A stretch of DNA of 64,000 nt from Polynucleobacter wuianus. GTDB lineage: Bacteria > Pseudomonadota > Gammaproteobacteria > Burkholderiales > Burkholderiaceae. The stretch spans positions 124,001 to 188,000 of the forward strand of contig NZ_CP015922.1 of the NCBI RefSeq assembly GCF_001659725.1. Direction: 5' to 3'. Below the pieces are notes generated by a model that ran no database searches, was not told where the DNA came from, and was given only the letters and a program-made list of their open reading frames with translations. A program made the position numbers and the translations under genes. Each line of letters opens with the position of its first letter. The first letter of the stretch is position 1. This document shows, piece by piece, positions 18,163-27,708 of this stretch.

Positions 18163-19188
18163 TTATTTAGATTGTGTTGCAGTAACGAAGGCATCTAATT
18201 TTTGGCGCGCAGCACCAGATGCAATGGCTGCCTTGGCTTTACTAATACCGCTCGAAATATCAGGTGCAACACCAGCTACATAGAGTGTGGCACCAGCATT
18301 TAAACAAACAATATCGCTTGTAGCCCCAGGTTTGTTGTCAATGACGTCAAGAACAATACGCTTGGATTCTTCAGCATTAGCAACTTTGAAGCTATTGGTT
18401 GGCGCTGTATTTAAACCAAAGTCTTTTGGATGAATTTCATATTCACGAACGGCGCCATCTTTGAGTTCGCCGACAAGAGTAGGGCCCTCGAGAGAAATTT
18501 CATCAAGGCCATCGCGTCCATAAACTACCAGTGCATGTTCCATACCTAACGCTTGTAATACGCGAACTTGGATGCCGACCAAGTCTGGATGAAATACGCC
18601 CATCAAAATACGTTTGGCATCAGCTGGATTGGTTAACGGTCCCAAGATATTGAAAATCGTACGCACACCCAGTTGTTTGCGAATAGGTACAACATTTTTC
18701 ATTGCGGGGTGATGATTAGGGGCAAACATAAAGCCGGCACCTACTTTAGAGATGCATTGAGCAACTTGGTCGGCAGATAGTGCCAGGTTGACACCTAGTG
18801 CTTCGAGTACATCAGCGCTGCCTGACTTACTACTAACACTACGATTTCCATGCTTAGCAATTTTTGCCCCAGCTGCAGCAGCCACAAACATTGCAGCAGT
18901 GGATATGTTAAAAGTGTGAGCGCCATCGCCACCAGTACCTACTACATCCACTAAGTGAGAGCGATCTTCTACATGAACCGAGGTAGCAAATTCGCGCATT
19001 ACCTGTGCAGCAGCAGCAATCTCGCCAACGGTTTCCTTTTTAGTTCGTAGTGCAACTAACAAGCCAGCAACAAGCTCCGGTGACATTTCGCCACTCATGA
19101 TCAGACGCATCATTGCTGTCATTTCATCGTGAAAGAGTTCGCGATGTTCTATGCAGCGTTGTAGGGCTTCTTGTGGAGTAATTGACAT
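18163..19188 (-). CDS. trpD: Anthranilate phosphoribosyltransferase
   Basis: A 341-residue enzyme that joins anthranilate with [18 protein letters not shown] (84-97) is the PRPP-binding loop, [21 protein letters not shown] the anthranilate/PRPP region, and [14 protein letters not shown] the metal-binding DE motif. Length is normal. It is not fused to TrpG, unlike in E. coli. It begins 5 bp after the trpG stop and ends 10 bp before trpC, so the block is one message. Confidence 0.97.
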   Translation of the reverse strand: MSITPQEALQRCIEHRELFHDEMTAMMRLIMSGEMSPELVAGLLVALRTKKETVGEIAAAAQVMREFATSVHVEDRSHLVDVVGTGGDGAHTFNISTAAMFVAAAAGAKIAKHGNRSVSSKSGSADVLEALGVNLALSADQVAQCISKVGAGFMFAPNHHPAMKNVVPIRKQLGVRTIFNILGPLTNPADAKRILMGVFHPDLVGIQVRVLQALGMEHALVVYGRDGLDEISLEGPTLVGELKDGAVREYEIHPKDFGLNTAPTNSFKVANAEESKRIVLDVIDNKPGATSDIVCLNAGATLYVAGVAPDISSGISKAKAAIASGAARQKLDAFVTATQSK

Positions 19189-19193
19189 GAGTA

Positions 19194-19760
19194 TTATTGA
19201 TTTTGTAAAAAATTCTTGAGCAGGGCATGACCATGCTCAGAAAGAATGGATTCTGGGTGGAATTGAACACCTTCAACTGCGAACTCTTTATGACGCACAC
19301 CCATTATTTCACCATCGGAAGATGTCGCGGTCACTTCTAAGCATGCTGGCAAAGAGTTTTTCTCAATTGCCAAAGAGTGATAACGAGTGACCTTAAATGG
19401 ATCTGGAATATTTTTGAAGACACCGACACCAGTGTGATGAATGCTGTCAGTTTTGCCGTGCATCACTTTCTGGGCACGAATAACTTTACCGCCAAAGGCT
19501 TCGCCGATTGCTTGGTGGCCCAAGCACACACCTAAGATTGGAATCTTTCCTGCATATTGCTTGATGGTCTCTACAGAGATGCCTGCTTCGGCTGGGCTGC
19601 ACGGGCCTGGAGAGATGCAAATACGTGCAGGATGAAGTTTTGCAATTTCCCCAACTGCAATTTCATCATTACGAAATACTTTGACCTCTTCACCTAGCTC
19701 TGCAAAGTACTGTACGAGGTTATAGGTAAATGAGTCGTAGTTATCAATCATTAGGAGCAT
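19194..19760 (-). CDS. trpG: Anthranilate synthase glutamine amidotransferase subunit
   Basis: A 188-residue class I amidotransferase. The catalytic triad is C79 in [10 protein letters not shown] plus H168 and E170 in [21 protein letters not shown] near the N-terminus is the family signature. It supplies ammonia from glutamine to TrpE and can also serve PabB in some bacteria. ATG 19760 is preferred to a TTG one codon upstream because AAGGAGGA lies 4 nt before it. The start lies 17 bp inside trpE, suggesting translational coupling and equal amounts of the two subunits. Confidence 0.96.
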   Translation of the reverse strand: MLLMIDNYDSFTYNLVQYFAELGEEVKVFRNDEIAVGEIAKLHPARICISPGPCSPAEAGISVETIKQYAGKIPILGVCLGHQAIGEAFGGKVIRAQKVMHGKTDSIHHTGVGVFKNIPDPFKVTRYHSLAIEKNSLPACLEVTATSSDGEIMGVRHKEFAVEGVQFHPESILSEHGHALLKNFLQNQ

Positions 19761-21249
19761 CAAGTCCTCCTTGTACTAAATCAGCTGCTGTTAGGACTGC
19801 GCGCGCTTTTGCTTCAGTTTCCTTCCATTCTGCTGTTGGGTCTGAGTCTGCAACAACGCCAGCACCCGCTTGTGAATGTAGTATGCCGTTGCGTATGACG
19901 CCTGTGCGAATTGCAATCGCCACATCCATATCACCCGAGAATGAGAGATAACCAACTGCACCACCATAAACTCCCCGTTTCACAATTTCCATTTCATCAA
20001 TGATTTCCATCGCCCGAATCTTTGGTGCTCCTGAAAGAGTGCCTGCAGGGAAAGTTGCGCGCAAGACATCCATATTGCTCATATTGTCCAAGAGATCGCC
20101 TTCTACAGAGCTCACAATATGCTGAACGTGAGAATATTTCTCAATCGACATAGAGTCAGTCACTTTGACGGAGCCAGTTTTAGCAATACGACCTACATCA
20201 TTGCGAGCGAGGTCAATCAGCATGACGTGTTCAGCAATTTCTTTTGGGTCAGCTAAGAGTTCTTTAGCTAAACGCTCATCTTCTTCTAAATTAGCGCCAC
20301 GAGGGCGGGTGCCAGCAAGCGGGCGAATAGTCACAATCTTCTCGGCAGCACGCTTTTCTTGGCGAACTAAGATTTCTGGGGAAGAGCCAACGATTTGCAG
20401 GTCACCAAAATCATAGAAATACATATAAGGTGATGGATTTAGTGAGCGCAAGGCTCTATACAGGGCTAGCGGTGAATCAGTGAATGGCTTGCTAATCCTT
20501 TGACCGATAACTACCTGCATGCAATCACCTGCCAAAATATATTCTTTGGTTCTGCGAACGGCATCTTCAAAGTCAGCCGCTTTAAATTTACGGATCAACT
20601 CAGTTTTTGTACTAGCCAAAGAAGGTGGCATGCTCACTTGTTGGTTAAGGCAGCCCAACAATTCTTTTAAGTGTGCTTGTGCCTTTTCAAAGCTATCGGC
20701 AATGCTTGGATCGGCATAGACGATGAAATAAATTTTGCCGGCGACGTTATCAATGACTGCCAACTCTTCAGTTAGCATGAGTTGAATATCGGGAACACCC
20801 AATTCATCTGGCAAGTTATGTTTAGCAAGACGTGATTCGATATAGCGAACTGTGTCATATCCAAAGTAACCTGCTAGACCGCCACAAAAGCGTGGCAGGC
20901 CAGCTTGCACTGCAACTTTAAAGCGCTTGAAATACGCATCGACAAAATCAAGCGGATTATCAGTGTTGGTCTCAACTACTTTGTCATCCGTAACCACTTC
21001 GTTAATAGGCTTCGATGGTGTGCCTACCGTACGAACGATAGTCTTAGCAGGCAGGCCAATAAAGGAGAATCGACCAAAACGCTCCCCTCCCAAAACTGAC
21101 TCAAGAAGGTAGGTATTTTTCTTGCCAAATGTTTGACTCAATTTGACGTAGAGCGAAAGTGGCGTTTCTAAATCAGCCAAGACCTCTTTGACTAGAGGAA
21201 TACGATTGAAACCCTGCTTTGCTAGGGCATTAAATTCTTCACGCAGCAT
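19744..21249 (-). CDS. trpE: Anthranilate synthase component I
   Basis: A 501-residue chorismate-binding enzyme making anthranilate with TrpG. The N-terminal part ([20 protein letters not shown] at about 33-52) carries the L-L-E-S feedback site for tryptophan; the catalytic half (about 230-490) contains [47 protein letters not shown] and [19 protein letters not shown]. Length is normal. Its start overlaps the rpe stop by 1 bp (TAATG), so it depends on the rpe message. No leader peptide or attenuator could be placed ahead of it because rpe is immediately upstream. Confidence 0.97.
   Translation of the reverse strand: MLREEFNALAKQGFNRIPLVKEVLADLETPLSLYVKLSQTFGKKNTYLLESVLGGERFGRFSFIGLPAKTIVRTVGTPSKPINEVVTDDKVVETNTDNPLDFVDAYFKRFKVAVQAGLPRFCGGLAGYFGYDTVRYIESRLAKHNLPDELGVPDIQLMLTEELAVIDNVAGKIYFIVYADPSIADSFEKAQAHLKELLGCLNQQVSMPPSLASTKTELIRKFKAADFEDAVRRTKEYILAGDCMQVVIGQRISKPFTDSPLALYRALRSLNPSPYMYFYDFGDLQIVGSSPEILVRQEKRAAEKIVTIRPLAGTRPRGANLEEDERLAKELLADPKEIAEHVMLIDLARNDVGRIAKTGSVKVTDSMSIEKYSHVQHIVSSVEGDLLDNMSNMDVLRATFPAGTLSGAPKIRAMEIIDEMEIVKRGVYGGAVGYLSFSGDMDVAIAIRTGVIRNGILHSQAGAGVVADSDPTAEWKETEAKARAVLTAADLVQGGLDAPND
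19765..19772 (-). promoter_or_regulatory. Strong Shine-Dalgarno of trpG, inside trpE
   Basis: AAGGAGGA on the minus strand, 4 nt before ATG 19760. It is the near-full anti-16S complement and decides between the ATG and the adjacent upstream TTG. It lies within the last codons of trpE. Confidence 0.75.
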
Positions 21250-21974
21250 TAGGCTTTTCCTGACTTTCCTAACTCTGTACGCATGGCATCAATGACTTGC
21301 TTGTAATCCTCTTTTCCAAAAATAGCTGAGCCTGCAACAAATGTATCTGCGCCTGCTTGCGCTACCTGAGCGATGTTGTCGACTTTAATTCCGCCATCTA
21401 CTTCAAGGTGAATATGGCGGCCGGTCTCAGCTTCATAACGATCTAGGCGTGCACGCACTTGAGCAATCTTTTGCAGAGTGCTTGGGATAAACGATTGACC
21501 ACCAAAGCCAGGGTTAACCGACATTAGCAAGACTAAGTCGAGCAACTCAAGCGTGTGATCTAGGTGATCAAGTGGTGTTGCGGGATTGAATACGAGTCCG
21601 GCCTGACATCCTTGATCACGAATTAAATTTAGTGTGCGATTCACATGAGGACTTGCTTCGGGATGAAAGCTAATGAGATCGGCACCTGCTTTTGCAAAAT
21701 CGGGAACGATACGATCAACCGGTTCAATCATTAAGTGGACATCAATGACTGCAGGCTTGCCATTTTTGTTGGCGTAAGGACGAATAGCCTCACACACTAA
21801 AGGGCCAATAGTGAGGTTAGGAACGTAATGGTTATCCATCACATCAAAGTGAATCCAGTCGGCACCAGCGACTAAAACATCTTGTACTTCCTTGCCTAGG
21901 CAAGCAAAGTCGGCCGACAAAATAGAGGGAGCGATCAGAAATTGACGATGAGATGGGTTTTTTTGGCTTTCCAT
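21249..21974 (-). CDS. rpe: Ribulose-phosphate 3-epimerase
   Basis: A 241-residue TIM-barrel enzyme interconverting ribulose-5-phosphate and xylulose-5-phosphate. [16 protein letters not shown] at the start, [17 protein letters not shown] with metal-binding H and [25 protein letters not shown] and the phosphate loop [11 protein letters not shown] / VAGSAIFG are all present. It heads the trp block; in many Burkholderiales a phosphoglycolate phosphatase gene (gph) lies between rpe and trpE, but here rpe and trpE overlap by 1 bp. It is divergent from apaG. Confidence 0.96.
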   Translation of the reverse strand: MESQKNPSHRQFLIAPSILSADFACLGKEVQDVLVAGADWIHFDVMDNHYVPNLTIGPLVCEAIRPYANKNGKPAVIDVHLMIEPVDRIVPDFAKAGADLISFHPEASPHVNRTLNLIRDQGCQAGLVFNPATPLDHLDHTLELLDLVLLMSVNPGFGGQSFIPSTLQKIAQVRARLDRYEAETGRHIHLEVDGGIKVDNIAQVAQAGADTFVAGSAIFGKEDYKQVIDAMRTELGKSGKA

Positions 21975-22023
21975 CCCTAGATTCTAGCTTGCAGTTGGCC
22001 TTGGGATGGAGCAGAATTCGAGC

Positions 22024-22398
22024 ATGAATCCCCATGAAATCAGCATTACGGTCAAGACCCAGTACCTTCCGGACCAATCTGACCCAGATAACCGCCAATT
22101 TGCCTTTGCCTATACGGTCACCATCCGCAATGCCGGGTCGGCCAGTATTCAGCTGATTGCCCGTCATTGGTTCATTACCGACGGGGATAATGATGTTCAG
22201 GAGGTACGAGGTCTAGGTGTTGTTGGCCAGCAGCCTTTATTGCGTTCTGGCGAGCATTTTGAGTACACCAGTTGGGCTACGCTACCAACCCCTGCTGGAA
22301 CCATGCGAGGCGAGTATTTTTGCGTGACCGAAGATGCCCAGTTCTTTCAAGCCCCAATTCCAGAGTTTGTTTTAGTAATGCCACGTACTCTGCATTGA
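22024..22398 (+). CDS. apaG: ApaG family protein
   Basis: A 124-residue single-domain beta-sandwich protein. The family core is clear: SITVKTQYLPDQSDPDNRQFAFAYTV split over the first third, QLIARHWFITDGDN, and EVRGLGVVGQQPLLRSGEHFEYTSW. ApaG is linked to cobalt and magnesium phenotypes in Salmonella, but its biochemical role is not settled. ATG 22024 gives the usual family length; an in-frame ATG at 22006 would add six residues. It is divergent from rpe with about 50 bp between. Confidence 0.93.
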   Translation: MNPHEISITVKTQYLPDQSDPDNRQFAFAYTVTIRNAGSASIQLIARHWFITDGDNDVQEVRGLGVVGQQPLLRSGEHFEYTSWATLPTPAGTMRGEYFCVTEDAQFFQAPIPEFVLVMPRTLH

Positions 22399-22421
22399 GA
22401 GCTTACCTAAGCAGCAGAAAA

Positions 22422-22535
22422 TTATTTCTTACCTTTGCCAGTCCACAGGACAATGAATAATAAAAGTCCTAAGGCAATAGCGCCTTCAAGAACAAACAGG
22501 AGCATCGGGTATTCATCGAGTAAATTGGCGATCAT
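22422..22535 (-). CDS. Possible 37-residue single-pass membrane peptide
   Basis: An open frame from ATG 22535 to TAA 22422 between apaG and mltA. The peptide begins MIANLLDEYPML, has one continuous hydrophobic helix (LLFVLEGAIALGLLLFIVLW) and ends in the basic tail TGKGKK, a layout expected of a small inner-membrane protein with its C-terminus in the cytoplasm. No clear Shine-Dalgarno precedes it, and its ATG shares the CATG at 22533-22536 with the divergent mltA start. Function unknown. Support rests on composition and on filling the gap between apaG and mltA. Confidence 0.45.
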   Translation of the reverse strand: MIANLLDEYPMLLFVLEGAIALGLLLFIVLWTGKGKK

Positions 22536-23664
22536 GATTTCAAAAATTAAATTGTTCCAAGCAAGTGTATTCGCTATTGTGATTACAAGTTTAATTGTTG
22601 GGTGCTCAACGCCGCCAACTCGTGGAACAGGATATCGATCTGGCGGTTCAGGCGCTGCGCCCTCAACCTATAGCTCACCCATTGCCAGTTTTAGTGCTGT
22701 TTCATGGCAAGCCTTACCTGGCTGGCAAGAGGATGATTTATCGCAAGCTTGGCCAGCTTGGCTCAAGAGTTGTAATGCTTTGAGTAAGCGTGCTGGCGAA
22801 GTCAATTGGCGTCAGGTTTGCGCACAAACTACTGGCGTATCAAATCATGATAGCCAGGCAATTCGTCGTTATTTTGAAAATTACTTCCAAGCTTATGAAA
22901 TTCGCAATAGCTCTGGAATTGAGGCTGGCATGATCACGGGTTACTACGAGCCGGTGATGAATGGATCACAAACACGAACTAGTATTTATAACGTGCCACT
23001 CTATGGCTACCCTAATGCTTGGAAAAAATCTAAACCCAATCCAGCGCCAACTCGAGCAGAACTAATAAGCTCTGGAATATTAAAGGGATCTGAGATTGCT
23101 TGGGTGCAAGATCCAGTTGCCGCTGCGTTTATGCAAATTCAAGGATCAGGGAAGATTCGCCTTGAAGATGGCCGTGTTTTGCGCTTGGGTTATGCCGGCA
23201 CTAATGATCAGCCTTTCAAATCTTTTGCACAATGGTTGCTTGATCGAAAAGAAATTACCCGCAGTGAGGCCACAATGCAGGGCATCTCACAATGGGCTAA
23301 GCGCAATCCTGATCGTGTAAATGAAATGCTTAATGCCAATCCACGCTTTGTCTTTTTTAAAGAGTTATCGGGTAATGTGGAGGCAGATTTGGGACCCACA
23401 GGAGCTTTAGGTGTTCCTTTAACTGCTGAGCGGAGTATTGCTGTCGATCTTCAGGCTATGCCTCTCGGCGCACCCGTATTTTTGGCTACTACCAAGCCCT
23501 TAAGCAATCAAGCGCTACAAAAGCTGGTAATGGCACAGGACACTGGAAAGGCAATTGTCGGCGGTGTCAGAGCTGATTACTATTGGGGATCGGGTGAGGC
23601 TGCCGGAGAAATGGCAGGGCGTATGAAGCAAAATGGCAAGATGTGGTTATTGTTGCCCCGTTAA
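22534..23664 (+). CDS. mltA: Membrane-bound lytic murein transglycosylase A
   Basis: A 376-residue lipoprotein from ATG 22534. The signal peptide is MISKIKLFQASVFAIVIT followed by the lipobox LIVGC with the lipidated cysteine at 24. The catalytic double-psi barrel carries GMITGYYEP near the start of the mature domain and the C-terminal 3D-type segment MAQDTGKAIVGGVRADYYWG with the catalytic aspartate, followed by GRMKQNGKMWLLLP. It cleaves peptidoglycan to 1,6-anhydro-muropeptides at the inner face of the outer membrane. The longer frame from 22435 would hide the lipoprotein signal and is rejected. Confidence 0.94.
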   Translation: MISKIKLFQASVFAIVITSLIVGCSTPPTRGTGYRSGGSGAAPSTYSSPIASFSAVSWQALPGWQEDDLSQAWPAWLKSCNALSKRAGEVNWRQVCAQTTGVSNHDSQAIRRYFENYFQAYEIRNSSGIEAGMITGYYEPVMNGSQTRTSIYNVPLYGYPNAWKKSKPNPAPTRAELISSGILKGSEIAWVQDPVAAAFMQIQGSGKIRLEDGRVLRLGYAGTNDQPFKSFAQWLLDRKEITRSEATMQGISQWAKRNPDRVNEMLNANPRFVFFKELSGNVEADLGPTGALGVPLTAERSIAVDLQAMPLGAPVFLATTKPLSNQALQKLVMAQDTGKAIVGGVRADYYWGSGEAAGEMAGRMKQNGKMWLLLPR

Positions 23665-23689
23665 TGAATGAGATATAAGAAAGAAAGCT

Positions 23690-24466
23690 ATGAGCTACAA
23701 AACAATTTTGACTGAAGTGAATGGTAAGGTTGCCACGATCACTTTGAATCGTCCTGAGGTGCTCAACGCGCTCAATGATCAGCTAATGGATGAGTTAGGC
23801 GCGGCCCTGCTTACATTTGATGCTGATGACAATATTGGTTGCATCATCGTTACTGGAAGCGAGAAGGCGTTCGCTGCTGGCGCAGATATTGCATCTATGG
23901 CAAAGCGTAGCTTGCAAGATGTGTATCGCCATAACTTCATTTCCCGCAATTGGGAACATATGCAAAAAGTTCGTAAGCCTGTCATCGCTGCGGTATCGGG
24001 CTACGCTTTAGGTGGTGGTTGTGAGTTAGCTATGATGTGTGACACCATCATGGCGGCTGATAACGCCAAGTTTGCACAGCCAGAAATTAAGCTAGGAATC
24101 ATTCCTGGTGCTGGTGGTACGCAACGTTTGCCGCGCGCAATATCGAAAGCTAAAGCAATGGACTTAGCATTGACTGGCCGTATGATGGATGCCGCTGAAG
24201 CTGAGCGCTCTGGCTTGGTAGCACGCGTATTTCCAAAAGCAGATTTGTTGAAGGAAGTGAAAGCAATTGCTAAAGACATCGCTGATATGCCTTTATTGAC
24301 AACCATGATGGTGAAAGAGGCTGTGAATACTGCTTATGAAACCACGCTTTCACAAGGTATTCATTTTGAACGCCGCTTGTTCCATACTTGTTTTGGAACC
24401 AACGATCAGAAAGAGGGTATGGCAGCGTTTATTGAAAAACGCCCAGCCAAATTTACGAACTCTTAA
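23690..24466 (+). CDS. Enoyl-CoA hydratase
   Basis: A 258-residue crotonase-family enzyme that hydrates 2-enoyl-CoA in fatty acid or aromatic acid breakdown. AAGADIASM (about 61-69) is the oxyanion-hole and CoA loop; [15 protein letters not shown] (about 104-118) the second oxyanion hole; [20 protein letters not shown] carries both catalytic glutamates (in CELA and [12 protein letters not shown]). Length is that of a stand-alone hydratase. No other beta-oxidation gene is nearby, so the substrate range is not defined. It meets the M20 gene tail to tail with a 13 bp gap. Confidence 0.9.
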   Translation: MSYKTILTEVNGKVATITLNRPEVLNALNDQLMDELGAALLTFDADDNIGCIIVTGSEKAFAAGADIASMAKRSLQDVYRHNFISRNWEHMQKVRKPVIAAVSGYALGGGCELAMMCDTIMAADNAKFAQPEIKLGIIPGAGGTQRLPRAISKAKAMDLALTGRMMDAAEAERSGLVARVFPKADLLKEVKAIAKDIADMPLLTTMMVKEAVNTAYETTLSQGIHFERRLFHTCFGTNDQKEGMAAFIEKRPAKFTNS

Positions 24467-24479
24467 TGCGATTAATTGC

Positions 24480-25676
24480 TTAATTTTTTGCTAGGTAGCG
24501 TTGAGCTAGTTTGACCCAATAGCTCACGCCTACTGGAATCAAGGCGTCGTTGAAGTCGTAAGAAGGGTTATGGAGATGGCATGGTCCCATGCCATGACCT
24601 ATCGACCGATGATCGCCATCTCCATTGCCCAAAAAGACATAACAACCAGGTTTCTCAAGCAGCATAAAAGCAAAATCCTCAGCGCCCATCGTTGGGTCGG
24701 TGGAGGTGTTTACATTTTGTTTACCAACCAGCTCGCTCATCACTTCGCTGGCAAACTCCACTTCTTTTTCATGATTGATGAGCGGTGGATAGTTTCTAGA
24801 AAAACTGATATCTGCTTTGCAATCAAATGCACCTGCAACGTTATGCGCAATTTCTCGTAGCCGTTGTTCGATTAAATCTAAAACCTCTAGCGTGAAAGTG
24901 CGCACGGTGCCGCCAATGAATGCACTATCAGGAATGACATTACTGGTTTCGCCAGTATGAAATTGAGTCACGGAGAGAACTGCCGCATCAACAGGCCGTT
25001 TATTACGAGTAATGATGCTTTGTAGCGCCAGTACTACCTGTGCTCCAGCAAGTACGGGATCGGCACTATTGTGAGGTAGGGCAGCGTGTCCGCCTCGACC
25101 GGTGATGGTGATTTCAAAAGCATTGCTTGATGCCATCATGGGGCCGGCGGTAACTCCGAAATGACCTTCGGCTAAACCGGGCCAGTTATGCAATCCAAAT
25201 ACAGCATCGCAGGGGAATTGCTCAAATAAGCCATCCTTGATCATTTCACGAGCGCCAGCGCCACCTTCTTCAGCGGGTTGGAAAATAAAAACCACCGAGC
25301 CTTTGAAGTCACGGTGATTAGATAAATACTGTGCCGCCCCTATGAGCATCGCAGTATGGCCATCATGGCCACAGGCATGCATCTTTCCAGGATTGCGGGA
25401 GGTATGCGAAAAGTTATTGTGTTCTTGTAGTGGTAGTGCATCCATATCGGCTCGCAAGCCAATCATTTTTCCTGGCCCCAACTCTCCATCTAAGCGGCCA
25501 ACAACCCCAGTTTTTCCCATGCCTCGGAAAACGGTAATGCCCCAACTCGATAATGCTTCTGCAACGAGATCCGCTGTACGGTTCTCTTCAAAGCGCAATT
25601 CAGGGTGTGCATGAATATTGCGACGAATATCTCGAATTGCTTCGGCGGATTCAACTATTTCAGGAAGTAAATGCAT
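24480..25676 (-). CDS. M20D amidohydrolase (hippurate/N-acyl-amino-acid type)
   Basis: A 398-residue two-domain metallohydrolase. MHACGHDGHTAML (about 99-111) gives metal ligands C102 and H104; PAEEGGAGA (about 137-145) gives the catalytic and ligand glutamates; GRGGHAALPH (about 193-202) lies in the lid domain; MGAEDFAFML supplies the last part of the site. Family members release amino acids from N-acyl or N-benzoyl conjugates; the true substrate is unknown. It has its own 80 bp upstream spacer after bioD's stop. Confidence 0.9.
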   Translation of the reverse strand: MHLLPEIVESAEAIRDIRRNIHAHPELRFEENRTADLVAEALSSWGITVFRGMGKTGVVGRLDGELGPGKMIGLRADMDALPLQEHNNFSHTSRNPGKMHACGHDGHTAMLIGAAQYLSNHRDFKGSVVFIFQPAEEGGAGAREMIKDGLFEQFPCDAVFGLHNWPGLAEGHFGVTAGPMMASSNAFEITITGRGGHAALPHNSADPVLAGAQVVLALQSIITRNKRPVDAAVLSVTQFHTGETSNVIPDSAFIGGTVRTFTLEVLDLIEQRLREIAHNVAGAFDCKADISFSRNYPPLINHEKEVEFASEVMSELVGKQNVNTSTDPTMGAEDFAFMLLEKPGCYVFLGNGDGDHRSIGHGMGPCHLHNPSYDFNDALIPVGVSYWVKLAQRYLAKN

Positions 25677-25756
25677 TCCTTCATCTTATCTGAAACTTAG
25701 CCAAGAAGCACTCTAGAAGGGCTTGATAGGGCTATTACAGTTACTTAATACTGAAT

Positions 25757-26476
25757 TTAAAGGCTGGGTAGGCGAATGTGCTGTGCAGCAAATGCCAGCG
25801 CTTCAATGCAATAGGGTCTGTTATCCGGCTTTTTAATTGCAGGTGGCAATTGAGGAATGGAGCCCAAAAAGGGCGCGTCTATTTTGGAGCGAAGCGTTTC
25901 AATATTCTCAGCTAATAACTGCATTTCAGAGGAGAGGGTATTTGCAATCCAGCCAGCCACTTTCAAATTGCGTGTCTTGAATGCTTCCATGCTGAGGAGG
26001 GCATGATTTATGCAGCCCAGTTTCATGCCCACTACCAGAATGATCGGCAGTTGAATTTGGTTTGCAAAATCACCTAAATTCTCCTGATTGTTGAGAGGCG
26101 TTAAAAACCCGCCCGCCCCTTCAACCACAATACAATCGCCTTGCTGTTGAATCTCGCTGTAAGCCTGTATCACAGTATTAAGCTCAAGGCGAATGCCTTT
26201 GGATTCGGCAACCAAATGAGGCGCGGCTGGCATATCTAAAACGTAAGGACACAGACTGGGTTGACCCGCAGTCAAGCCTAAAGCGAGGCGTAAGGTCTCT
26301 AAATCTTCATTGAGTAATTGACCTTCATCACTTTGGTAAGTGCCTGCAACTACAGGTTTGAAGCCCAATACTTTTTTGCCTTGTTCTCGTAGTTTGAGAA
26401 TCAATGCACCGCTTACTAAAGTTTTTCCAACTTCAGTATCTGTGCCAGCAATAAAGAAACCAGTGTTTTTATACAT
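25757..26476 (-). CDS. bioD: Dethiobiotin synthetase
   Basis: A 239-residue ATP-dependent enzyme that closes the ureido ring of biotin from DAPA and CO2. GTDTEVGKTLVSGAL (11-25) is the P-loop; VEGAGGFLTPL (about 119-129) is the second nucleotide/metal segment; KPVVAGTYQSDEG binds substrate. Last gene of bioA-bioF-bioD; its start overlaps the bioF stop by 1 bp. Confidence 0.95.
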   Translation of the reverse strand: MYKNTGFFIAGTDTEVGKTLVSGALILKLREQGKKVLGFKPVVAGTYQSDEGQLLNEDLETLRLALGLTAGQPSLCPYVLDMPAAPHLVAESKGIRLELNTVIQAYSEIQQQGDCIVVEGAGGFLTPLNNQENLGDFANQIQLPIILVVGMKLGCINHALLSMEAFKTRNLKVAGWIANTLSSEMQLLAENIETLRSKIDAPFLGSIPQLPPAIKKPDNRPYCIEALAFAAQHIRLPSL

Positions 26477-27708
26477 TAACCATTTTTCTCGATGACATGT
26501 TGTTCAATCATCTGCAATGTATTGATGAGGGCGCGAAGGTCATCTTCGCTATGGTTTGCCGAAAATGTAATGCGTAGACGTGAACTGCCAACAGGAACAG
26601 TAGGAGGTCGAATGGCTGGAATCCAGTACCCCGCCTCATCTAACAACTGAGCTGTCAATAAGGCATTTGCATTACTACCCAGAATTAATGGCTGAATCGG
26701 CGTGCAGGAAGAAATCTTTTCCCATCTCGAGAAATGCATTTCTTGCTGCCAAATATCAATGAGTCGATGAAGGTGCGCACGACGCGCTTGGCCTTCGTCT
26801 GATTCAATGATCTCCAGACTCTTAAGTAAGGCATGTGCAATTGCGGGCGGGGTTGCTGTGCTGTAGATATAGGGACGCCCTTTTTGTACAAGCCACTCTA
26901 TAAAAGTATCTTGGGCGCAGATAAATGCACCACTAACGCCTGCCGCTTTGCCTAATGTGCCGATATAAATGATGCGATCGGAAGAGATATTTTCCAACTC
27001 TAAGATTCCGTGACCTTGTTTTCCCAGAACGCCAAACCCATGCGCATCATCTACCAATAAGAGGGCATCGTATTCTTCGGCAATGGCTAGCAGCGTTTTG
27101 ACGGGCGCTAGATCGCCATCCATACTAAAAACACCATCCACCACAATCAACTTGAGAGCACTAGTATCTTTTTTTAGCTTCTCGATCAATGCGTCGAGTT
27201 TTGTATGATCAAACAGAGTTACTGTTGCATGGGTTTGTGCACTCGCTAAACGAACACCATCGATCAATGAGGCGTGATTGAGTTTTGCAGAGTAAATGCT
27301 GGCATTATTTTGAGGGGCTAATCTCATCAAGCCAGTAATAGCAGTCAAGTTGGCTAGATAACCAGTGCTAAAAAATAATGCCCTGGCTTTGGGTATATGC
27401 CCATCCTGAAAAGAGGCTAGTCGTTTTTCTAGTAACTCATGCGCAATGCTGTGCCCGCTAATGAGGTGTGATGCTCCACTACCTACACCATATTTTTGTG
27501 CCCCCTCTGCTAAGGCTTTGGCAATTGTTGCATGGCTTGCCAGCCCAAGATAGTCATTACTACAAAAGGCCTTCAGCTCTCGATCGCCCACTACCGCCTT
27601 GGTATCACAGGGAGATGTCGTGATGCGTAGTTTACGCTTGAGTAATTGCTGATCTAGGTCTGCAATTTGCTCTTCCGCTAGCTTGAGTGCATTAAAAGTG
27701 CTAGCCAT
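26476..27708 (-). CDS. bioF: 8-amino-7-oxononanoate synthase
   Basis: A 410-residue PLP enzyme of the alpha-oxoamine synthase family that joins pimeloyl thioester with alanine. FCSNDYLGLASH near residue 50 and GSGASHLISGH near 97 form the active-site start; VDDAHGFGVLGKQGHG binds the pyridine ring, and the PLP lysine lies in YIGTLGKAAGVSGAF (about residue 253). It overlaps bioA by 8 bp at the start and bioD by 1 bp at the end, so the three are translationally linked. Confidence 0.95.
   Translation of the reverse strand: MASTFNALKLAEEQIADLDQQLLKRKLRITTSPCDTKAVVGDRELKAFCSNDYLGLASHATIAKALAEGAQKYGVGSGASHLISGHSIAHELLEKRLASFQDGHIPKARALFFSTGYLANLTAITGLMRLAPQNNASIYSAKLNHASLIDGVRLASAQTHATVTLFDHTKLDALIEKLKKDTSALKLIVVDGVFSMDGDLAPVKTLLAIAEEYDALLLVDDAHGFGVLGKQGHGILELENISSDRIIYIGTLGKAAGVSGAFICAQDTFIEWLVQKGRPYIYSTATPPAIAHALLKSLEIIESDEGQARRAHLHRLIDIWQQEMHFSRWEKISSCTPIQPLILGSNANALLTAQLLDEAGYWIPAIRPPTVPVGSSRLRITFSANHSEDDLRALINTLQMIEQHVIEKNG

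Noticed and set aside
18153..18194. Longer trpC start
   Set aside because: It runs into trpD and adds residues absent from the normal TrpC opening.
21250..21974. A trp leader peptide or attenuator before trpE
   Set aside because: rpe occupies this space and overlaps trpE; no Trp-rich short frame with alternative hairpins was seen.
22435..22533. Upstream extension of mltA
   Set aside because: It would bury the lipoprotein signal peptide that begins at 22534.
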